Shown here in pieces: positions 55,377-61,309 of a stretch of DNA of 61,309 bases (its first letter is position 1; each line of letters opens with the position of its first letter). The notes under the pieces are model-generated. The model saw only the letters and a program-made list of their open reading frames with translations. It made no database searches and had not been told where the DNA came from. Made by a program: the position numbers and the translations under genes. The stretch spans positions 1 to 61,309 of the forward strand of contig NZ_JAPMXC010000004.1 in assembly GCF_026624755.1 (NCBI RefSeq). The letters are read 5' to 3'. This stretch comes from Robbsia betulipollinis (GTDB lineage: Bacteria > Pseudomonadota > Gammaproteobacteria > Burkholderiales > Burkholderiaceae).

Positions 55377-56530
55377 CAGCCCGCCCGCGGTGGCGAAGAC
55401 AGGATGATGGCCGGTGCTCCGATGGACGCCGAGCGAATCCAGCTTACGCCGCCGCCAGTGATCTCGAATGTGATGGGCTCGGGTTTGTTGCCGTTCGGTT
55501 CCTCCATCGTGACGAGGAATTTGCGGCCATTGACTTCCTTCAAGTAACGCTCATAGGCTTTGCGGGCCTGGATGTGAGGCGGCTGCGTTTGCGAATACGC
55601 GTCCTTTTCGTCCGGAATCGGCTTGCTGCAACTGACGATGTAGGAATCCCTTTTGCCCAGCCGCAGCAGATCCTTGACCAAGGGCTTAGGCTCCGTTTCC
55701 TTGTCGCCCTTTTCGTCGTTCAATGCCAAGTAGCTGCAATGATGAGGAATGTTGTACAAATCCCAGGCGAGCCGATCCTCATTTTTGTGATACCGGGTGA
55801 TGCTGACGATATCTTCGATTTCTTCCCATGTCGCATCGCCCACTTCCAGATAGTCGTAGTCCTGCCCGTCGGCCCTGAACCGGACATTGAATATCAGCGA
55901 AGCCCTGTTGCGGATGATGTCGCCTCCGTCGCAGTGCTTGATGAAAGGCGAATGGCAGAAGAATTCTGCGCCGTCCTTGGTCAGCGTGAAGCCCGGCACG
56001 ATCGTTCCAGCGTCGATAAACAGATGATCACGAGCGCCCGCTGCTTCGCCCCTTTCTTTCAGCAAAGGTTCGAGCCAGTCAGCCAAAGCTCGCGGCTTCG
56101 AGAACACGAGGATGTCGTTGCCTTCCAGCAGGCGATGCCGTGCTTCTTGGCGCAGCAAGACAAACTCTTCTATCTGGTGATCGTTATCTGCTTCCTCCAA
56201 CAACATCGCGGCAGGAACCCAGAGTTCACGAATCTTGATGCGGCCTTCGCCATGGTATTTCTTCGCGTGCTGCAGCTCGAAGAAATCCGTGCTGCCCTGG
56301 ATGTGATCCAGATCCGCATGTGTGAAAGCCACGACGTCGAAATAGTCCCGATCGGCTTTTTTGAGATCGGCCTTTAGTCGGGCTTTAAGATCGATTTCCG
56401 GCGTGCCGGGATCTTCCGCCTTTTCACGATGGCAAAAGTCGAAGAGGACGCGCCGCCCGGTTGACAGGATTATCTGCGTTGTGTCGCCGTTACTGACAGG
56501 ATAGAAAATGACCTGATGCTTTTCAGCCAT
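55376..56530 (-). CDS. Metallo-beta-lactamase fold protein (first gene of the E2-E1-JAB locus)
   Basis: A 384-residue cytoplasmic MBL-fold protein. It begins with FYPVSNGDTTQIILSTGRRV and has the metal motif FTHADLDHIQGS: His71-x-Asp73-x-Asp75-His76, again HxDxDH. A later DYLEVGDATWEEIEDI and NIPHHCSYLAL give further ligands. GAGAGGG lies 8 nt before the ATG. The stop overlaps the start of the E2-E1-JAB gene, so the two are co-translated. In this locus three MBL modules (this one, a remnant and the one at 50106) surround the conjugation enzyme. Confidence 0.85.
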   Translation of the reverse strand: MAEKHQVIFYPVSNGDTTQIILSTGRRVLFDFCHREKAEDPGTPEIDLKARLKADLKKADRDYFDVVAFTHADLDHIQGSTDFFELQHAKKYHGEGRIKIRELWVPAAMLLEEADNDHQIEEFVLLRQEARHRLLEGNDILVFSKPRALADWLEPLLKERGEAAGARDHLFIDAGTIVPGFTLTKDGAEFFCHSPFIKHCDGGDIIRNRASLIFNVRFRADGQDYDYLEVGDATWEEIEDIVSITRYHKNEDRLAWDLYNIPHHCSYLALNDEKGDKETEPKPLVKDLLRLGKRDSYIVSCSKPIPDEKDAYSQTQPPHIQARKAYERYLKEVNGRKFLVTMEEPNGNKPEPITFEITGGGVSWIRSASIGAPAIILSSPPRAG

Positions 56531-56601
56531 GGATTGGCCCTCTCAAAAAAGGAAAGTGGCCAACCGACCCTTTAGCACTCCGCCACAGAGGGTGCAAACA
56601 C

Positions 56602-56644
56602 ACTATATGCAGTGTTCAAATTCAGGTCAAGGTACTACATGTAG
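56602..56644 (-). promoter_or_regulatory. Promoter of the MBL/E2-E1-JAB/patatin operon
   Basis: Minus strand: -35 TTGACC (56625-56630), 17-bp spacer, -10 TATAGT (56602-56607), 72 bp upstream of the first gene. The palindrome CTACATGTAG (56635-56644) lies just upstream of the -35 and could be a regulator site. No regulator gene is directly linked. Confidence 0.75.
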
Positions 56645-56825
56645 AAATATCCGCAATATTACTGTATAAAAAACAGGTACCACCTGCAGAAGGCATCAGC
56701 AGTTTTTGCGCGGCGGGAAGCGTTGTTTTAAAGCAACTATTACTGGATGCTGCCATGGAGATTAGGGCTGCCCTTAGATTGACCTATCCCGGAAATTTGA
56801 GACCAATTCGGTCTAGGACCCCTTC

Positions 56826-57952
56826 TCACTGGGCGAAAAGATTCCCTCCAATACCACGTCGATTCGAAAGACCGTTCCCTATGTCCCGATATTGCATCGG
56901 TGTGACGTCGTGGTATCTCCGCCATACCCGCCGAAAATCCCGGACCGACGCGAATCCGGATGCTTCCGCAATCCGCTCGATGGTCGAGTCCGACCCTATC
57001 AGCAATCGACAGGCAGCGGCTACTTTTAGACTCTGCTGATACTCCAGCACGGTCGTTCCGGCGTGCTCGGCGAACAGGCGGCTCAAATGTCGCTGACTTA
57101 CATGGGCGGCATGCGCAAGCTCGGCCACACGCCAATTGCGCACTGGATCGTGGGAAATGGCATCCTGTGCGCGGTGTACCGCGGGATGTGTATGGTTGCG
57201 ATGCACAAGCAACGGCGAAAGTTGTGTGTCATCCCCCGCGCGGCGCCGATAGACGACCTGACGACCTGACGACGCGCGATGTCGGTCGCCAATTCGACCC
57301 CGGCGTAATGTTCGATCAGATACAGCGCCAGATCGATGCCCGCCGTGATTCCCGCGCTCGTCAAAATACTGCCGTCGTCGACGAACAGGAAGTCGCTCTG
57401 CACCCGCGCCGAAGGCGCGACACGTTCAAGTTCCGCCACCAGGCCGAAGTGCGTGGTGCAGCAGCGTCCCGCCAGAAATCCGGCACGCGCCAGGAGGATC
57501 CCGCCCGAACAGATGCTGGCGATACGTGTGTCGTCGGCGGGAGTCGTCCGAAGCCATCGAGCGACGGCATCGTACGGCGCGCTGGTTCCTGGTTCGGGCG
57601 AATCCGTGCTACCCACAACCACGACGAGAGTATTAGGCGGTAGCGTGAGTGGAAGCGGGTCGATGCCATCGATGCGTGTGCCCAACGACGTCGCGACACT
57701 TGGCAGGGGACCGCAGTGGTGCAACTCGAACGGCGCGCTGCCATCCGCCGCCATGCGCATTGCTTCGGCAGGTCCCGCATAGTCGAGCATCAGCACGGCA
57801 CTACTTCGCCCGGCAAGAGGTAGGAAAAACCCCACTTGTTGATCGGACAGGGGTAGATGGCTCAGAAAAACAAGAAAACCGGATGGCTTAAAGCTATCGC
57901 GCGAGATAATGTAGAGATTCCAGTTAGATCCATGGGGGTAAGCATGCAGCAC
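56826..57952 (-). pseudogene. GlxA-type AraC-family regulator, frameshifted
   Basis: The N-terminal DJ-1/PfpI-like domain (ELHHCGPLPSVATSLGTRID, ASICSGGILLARAGFLAGRC, SAGITAGIDLALYLIEHYAG) and the C-terminal AraC HTH domain (VAELAHAAHVSQRHLSRLFA, AEASGFASVRDFRRVWRRYH) lie in different frames. The break is at 57252-57273, where GACGACCT is repeated 2.75 times; removing one 8-bp unit joins the frames exactly through VVYRRRAGDDTQLSPLLVHR. The start is uncertain (ATG 57952 or GTG 57835). Target unknown. Confidence 0.88.
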
Positions 57953-58228
57953 GAAAAGATTATTGATGGATTACGCTCTTGGATGAGGGTCCGAACATGG
58001 GATACGCTCCATCCGCTTGATCAGGAGCGGTTTCACCACGCGTTAAAAAACGTGTTCGACGAGTGTGGCCCGTCTGTCAGCAATGAAGAGTTTGAGTTTG
58101 CAATGAGGGCACTTACGGTAGAGTTTAAGTACAAATACCAAGAAGAATACCTGAGCGAGAGGCTGGGCTACTATGCTCAGCTTGCAGAAAAGATCGGCGC
58201 TTATGTTTTTGATAATAGAAATCGCTAA
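57944..58228 (+). CDS. Small AT-rich protein of unknown function (1)
   Basis: A 94-residue product, start MQHEKIIDGLRSWMRVRTWD, placed at 57944 because GGGGGTAA lies just upstream. It is predicted mainly helical, ending YYAQLAEKIGAYVFDNRNR. No domain is recognised. Its base composition is AT-richer than the surrounding DNA. It is followed 53 nt later by a second similar-sized gene; both look like the small acidic-aromatic proteins that often act as immunity partners of secreted toxins, but no toxin gene is present. Confidence 0.55.
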   Translation: MQHEKIIDGLRSWMRVRTWDTLHPLDQERFHHALKNVFDECGPSVSNEEFEFAMRALTVEFKYKYQEEYLSERLGYYAQLAEKIGAYVFDNRNR

Positions 58229-58281
58229 CCACCAGGCTGCCAGTAGTGTTAGCGATAACTTATCAGTCTATTTATATTGGA

Positions 58282-58743
58282 ATGAAAAATATGGACCATC
58301 AACTTATTGCTCTTTACGAACTGAAACGTCAATCTTTTCTGATAGGCTATATTCAGAATCCCGACAAATTCAGCCACGCCCTTGCGTTTGCATATTTGAA
58401 CCGGATTGAACCAATATTTCATGAAGGCATCATGAAAGAGAAATATGATGCTGATCCGTTCGAGGAAGTTTATTTCGTGAAAGCTAATTTCATGGACGAG
58501 GTTTACAGGTTTTTGGACGAGCGAAATTTGGCAGGAGACTATGATGCGATTGGCTTTTACAAGCTGGAAGAGAAATTTGGTGGCTATAAGGCCAATCGAA
58601 TAGAATTGATTTATACGTTGGAATATGCGCGAATCGACGGTCGATTTAGTGCTGAAGTTTGGAATGCTGTTGTGCGCGATGCGCCTTCGGAGGCAAATCA
58701 TCTAAAAAGTATTTTTTCGCCAAAAGATGTATATTTCGACTAG
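58282..58743 (+). CDS. Small AT-rich protein of unknown function (2), end set by IS5 insertion
   Basis: About 153 residues from an ATG at 58282 (MKNMDHQLIALYELKRQSFL); an ATG at 58291 is an alternative. It contains FLIGYIQNPDKFSHALAFAY, FVKANFMDEVYRFLDERNLA and YKLEEKFGGYKANRIELIYT. The stop codon TAG (58741-58743) uses the first base of the adjacent IS5 element, so the natural C-terminus may have been cut off. Function unknown; composition and spacing link it to the gene before. Confidence 0.55.
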   Translation: MKNMDHQLIALYELKRQSFLIGYIQNPDKFSHALAFAYLNRIEPIFHEGIMKEKYDADPFEEVYFVKANFMDEVYRFLDERNLAGDYDAIGFYKLEEKFGGYKANRIELIYTLEYARIDGRFSAEVWNAVVRDAPSEANHLKSIFSPKDVYFD

Positions 58744-59599
58744 AGCGTGTTATGCACTTTGCATAATTGGAACGGCGTGGGAAAGCATAAGTATGGCGAA
58801 GACAACGAAATGCAGACCGGCCAAGGTTTCTGGCAGCCGCTCATAATCGCGGGCGAGCCGGCGAAATCGATTGGCCCATCCGAAGCTGCGCTCGACCACC
58901 CAACGTCGTGGCAGCAATACAAAGCCTTTGCGCGCTTCTGGTAACTTGATGATCTGCAAGTCTATGCCCTCATCGCTGGCCGCCTGGGCAGGCTCCGCGC
59001 CCGTGTAGCCTCGGTCCGCGTAGGCCAGCCGAACGGTTTGACCACTGACCTGTTGAACCTGACGAGATAGTTCCTGGACTTGCGCGCGCTCTTGCTCGTT
59101 GGCGGGTGTGACATGCACGGCCAATAAATGCCCAAGCGTATCGACGGCCATATGGACCTTGCTGCCCCGTTTGCGTTTGTACCCGTCGTAGCCAGCACGC
59201 GGACCGCTCTCACAGGTCGATTGCAAGGTCCGGCCATCGAGAACGACGGCGCTGGGTTGGCCCTGACGGCCCTGTGCGACGCGTAATACCGAGCGTAGAT
59301 CATTGACCATCGCCTCAAAGCAGCCTGCGCGCAACCAGCGCTGCGTCTGCTGATATACCGCTTCCCAAGGAGGAAAGTTCGTCGGCAACATGCGCCACGA
59401 AGCACCTGCACGCGCCATCCAGCGCAGCGCGTTGAATAGCTCCCGTGACTCGTATTTACGTTGCGGGGCGTGCTCATCCATCAGCGCGAGGTACGGTGCC
59501 ACGAAGGCCCATTCCTCATCGCTCACGTCGCTCGGGTAGGGTTTGCGTTGGCTCATCCCGCTACGATACTGAACTCCTGAAAAAGTTCATAACACGCTC
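58743..59599 (-). mobile_element. IS5-family insertion sequence (intact)
   Basis: The element is bounded by inverted repeats GAGCGTGTTATG (58743-58754) and CATAACACGCTC (59588-59599). One transposase gene (58750-59556) encodes a 268-residue DDE protein: PYPSDVSDEEWAFVAPYLAL, WRMLPTNFPPWEAVYQQTQR, VLDGRTLQS (first Asp), LAYADRGYTG (second Asp) and RRWVVERSFGWANRFRRLAR (Glu). All catalytic residues are present, so it may be active. No clear target duplication was seen. Confidence 0.92.
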
Positions 59600-59672
59600 C
59601 AGGGAAATTAGGGGCGAGGTCGTTTGTGCTCATTGCGAAATTCGCAAATTGGCTTTGCCCCTAAATTGGCTT

Positions 59673-60019
59673 TGTTGCACAAATAAGCTGAGCCCGTAAT
59701 ACCCCAAACCCCAGCCGGATTTATGGCATGGCCACCGTCGTAGGCGTGCCCAGACGGGTAAAACGGTTCAGAATGGCCGCACGAATTTGCAATTCCGCGA
59801 CCTGCCGATCAAAGTCGCGCGCCATCACCCGCTCGCCAAGTAGTTTGAAGCAACGCATTTTTGTTTCGACAAGACTGCGTCGATGATAGCCAGTCCACTT
59901 CTTCCATATTTTACGGCCAAGACGGTGGGTAGCAGCAAGGATAGCGTTACGCGCTTGTGCTCCGGGACGCCTGTCCTTCCATGGCTTGGCATTCTTGCGT
60001 GTCGGGATGATCGCTTGTG
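59673..60019 (-). mobile_element. IS5-family element, truncated
   Basis: The end GGCTTTGTTGCACAAA near 59679 is a typical terminal repeat. The minus-strand frame ending at 59721 encodes KNAKPWKDRRPGAQARNAIL, KKWTGYHRRSLVETKMRCFK and ARDFDRQVAELQIRAAILNR, the transposase C-terminus. The rest was removed where the next IS3 element begins. Confidence 0.82.
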
Positions 60020-60395
60020 TGAATCGCCCCGGATTTTGAGGAGGCACCAATTCTTGAGAGAATGGTGTCATGACCAAGACAAACAAATTTTCCCCAGAGA
60101 TGCGCGAGCGGGCCGTGCGTATGGTGCAGGAACACCGTGGCGAGTACGCGTCTTTGTGGGCAGCAGTCGAGTCCATCGCGCCGAAGATAGGCTGTATGCC
60201 GCAGACGCTGTTGGATTGGGTAAAGCGCGACGAGGCCGATAAGGGGCAGCGCGAAGGCCTGTCAAGCGACGAACGGGAACGCCTGAAGGCGCTCGAGCGC
60301 GAGGTCAAGGAACTACGCCGCGCCAACGATATTTTGAAGACGGCCAGCGCTTTTTTCGCGCAGGCGGAGCTCGACCGCCGCTTGAAGTCGTGAAG
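60020..60395 (+). mobile_element. IS3-family element, OrfA intact, OrfB lost
   Basis: The left end TGAATCGCCCCGGA (60020-60033) precedes OrfA (60070-60393), which encodes [20 protein letters not shown], an HTH, and [20 protein letters not shown]. OrfB is cut off after its first few codons, at the start of the next IS. Confidence 0.85.
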
Positions 60396-60474
60396 GCGTA
60401 TATCGACGGCCTGAACCGGCCAGCCTTTCGTAGACATCTTCGAGCCATAATCTATGGCAACCGAGGAGGTCAGT

Positions 60475-60945
60475 ATGAGCGGCAAGCGATACACGGATGA
60501 GTTCAAGATCGAGGCAGTCAAACAAGTCACCGAGCGAGGTCATTCGGTAGCAGATGTAGCACAGCGATTGGGCATTACGACGCACAGCCTTTATGCTTGG
60601 CGAGCCAGGTTCGAGAAGCCGGATGTCGTGCGCCAAGCGGAGCTGGACCAAAGTGCCGAGGTGCGGCGACTGAAGACCGAGCTCAAGCGTATGACCGAGG
60701 AGCGTGACCGCCTCAACAATCCCGAGAGCCTGCCGGCCGCGGATCTGTTCGAAGGCGTGCTCATCGACAACGTCAAGCTGGTGGACAGAGGCGTGTTCCT
60801 GGAGGAGGAAACGCGGCAGCGCTTCCTGGCCGGCCCCTTCCCGAGCCGCAATGTGGACCAGAACATCGCCGACCTGATCGCACACGTCGTGGCAATATTG
60901 GCATGCCCTAGCCATTCCTGCACCTTGACGATATCAGCCTCATGA
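60475..60945 (+). pseudogene. Chimeric ORF: IS3 OrfA joined to a hydantoinase-B fragment and integrase tail
   Basis: A second IS3 begins at 60412 (TGAACCGGCCAGCC). Its OrfA starts at 60475 behind GAGGAGG: MSGKRYTDEFKIEAVKQVTE and LYAWRARFEKPDVVRQAELD. At about 60715 it fuses in frame to NPESLPAADLFEGVLIDNVK, LVDRGVFLEEETRQRFLAGP and SRNVDQNIADL, an internal piece of an N-methylhydantoinase B/oxoprolinase. At 60882 it runs into reversed integrase sequence. It is a product of recombination, not a functional gene. Confidence 0.82.
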
Positions 60946-61309
60946 TCGAGTGCGTTTGTTGCGGCCGTCGCCCGCAGGCAATGCACACCGAAGCCCACGA
61001 CGGCAATCTTGGCTTGGGTGGCATAAGCCAGCACGCATCGATAGACACCATCGGCGGTGATGCCCTGCGCCAGTGATTGGCCTTTGGGTCGTCGTAATGC
61101 TTGAAATAAAGCCGCATCCGGCACTTGGCCATGAGCGGCCGTCGCCCGCAGGCAATGCACACCGAAGCCCACGACGGCAATCTTGGCTTGGGTGGCATAA
61201 GCCAGCACGCATCGATAGACACCATCGGCGGTGATGCCCTGCGCCAGTGATTGGCCTTTGGGTCGTCGTAATGCTTGAAATAAAGCCGCATCCGGCACTT
61301 GGCCATGAG
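60882..61309 (-). pseudogene. Integrase remnant with tandem 174-bp core duplication (continues past window edge)
   Basis: From 60882 the sequence matches 10110 onward of the intact integrase gene, but lacks its last ~17 codons. A 174-bp unit (58 codons) is tandemly repeated: 60961-61134 and 61135-61308. On the minus strand the duplication stays in frame, so VPDAALFQALRRPKGQSLAQ through GVHCLRATAA occurs twice, joined by HGQ. The array may continue beyond the window. Confidence 0.88.

Noticed and set aside
50106-56530. Type II CBASS locus.
   Set aside because: There is an E1/E2/JAB fusion and a patatin, but no CD-NTase (nucleotidyltransferase) gene in the window, so CBASS cannot be claimed.
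60961-61309. CRISPR-like or satellite array.
   Set aside because: The repeated units are 174 bp, contiguous and code for part of an integrase; there are no spacers.

Overview
The window looks like an accessory (genomic island / integrated plasmid) region of a betaproteobacterium, most likely a Burkholderiaceae member. The evidence is the H-NS variant with a TWAGRGKPPRW DNA-binding loop, IS families common in Burkholderia and relatives, a KorA/KlcA/ParB-type plasmid backbone, and an ECF sigma/anti-sigma pair and LysR gene of betaproteobacterial type. Species cannot be decided from sequence alone. No tRNA, rRNA or CRISPR array was seen.

Layout. 1-757: IS3 and IS21 remnants. 758-5126: arsenic operon arsR-arsC(LMW-PTP type)-acr3-arsC(glutaredoxin type)-arsH-MFS. 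5103-11263: a Cd/Zn/Pb module (CDF exporter, P-type ATPase, divergent CadR/PbrR-type MerR regulator) bounded by two ~338-bp direct repeats that carry the 3' end of a tyrosine integrase gene; the intact integrase lies at 10050-11030. 11500-23930: plasmid or ICE maintenance block with HigBA, a TIGR02391 protein, a LOV-domain blue-light histidine kinase, a structured candidate oriT, BrnTA, a ParB-like protein, KlcA/ArdB, a KorA/TrfB-like repressor, DUF932, a C4-like antisense RNA switch, a PH-domain membrane protein and H-NS.

24100-31950: fluoride resistance island. A clear crcB-type fluoride riboswitch (28741-28799) precedes a truncated CLC-F antiporter, CrcB/Fluc, enolase (the classic fluoride target) and a DUF190 PII-like protein. 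A divergent arm carries ChrB-like, endonuclease/phosphatase, MFS, membrane protein and phosphoglycerate mutase genes. 32400-33130: IS30/IS3 debris. 33175-40298: a uracil-DNA glycosylase-like gene, then a sulfur-linked cluster (DoxDA thiosulfate:quinone oxidoreductase, solute-binding protein, DsrE-like protein, AcfC-like binding protein, TDT exporter, LysR regulator) interrupted by a decayed merA. 40320-47405: ECF sigma/anti-sigma pair, a COG4315 protein, a second-copy-type malate dehydrogenase, a YVTN beta-propeller, enolase and mgtC pseudogenes, and an MFS transporter. 47541-50034: EcsC protein and nested IS elements.

50106-56644: the most unusual locus. One strand carries an apparent operon: metallo-beta-lactamase (MBL) fold protein, E2-E1-JAB triple fusion, truncated MBL remnant, patatin phospholipase, second intact MBL protein. 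It has a near-consensus promoter and resembles a predicted ubiquitin-like conjugation/defence system. 56826-61309: a GlxA-type regulator frameshifted by an 8-bp tandem duplication, two AT-rich small genes, IS5 and IS3 copies, a chimeric ORF carrying a hydantoinase-B fragment, and a tandem 174-bp in-frame duplication of the integrase core running to the window edge.
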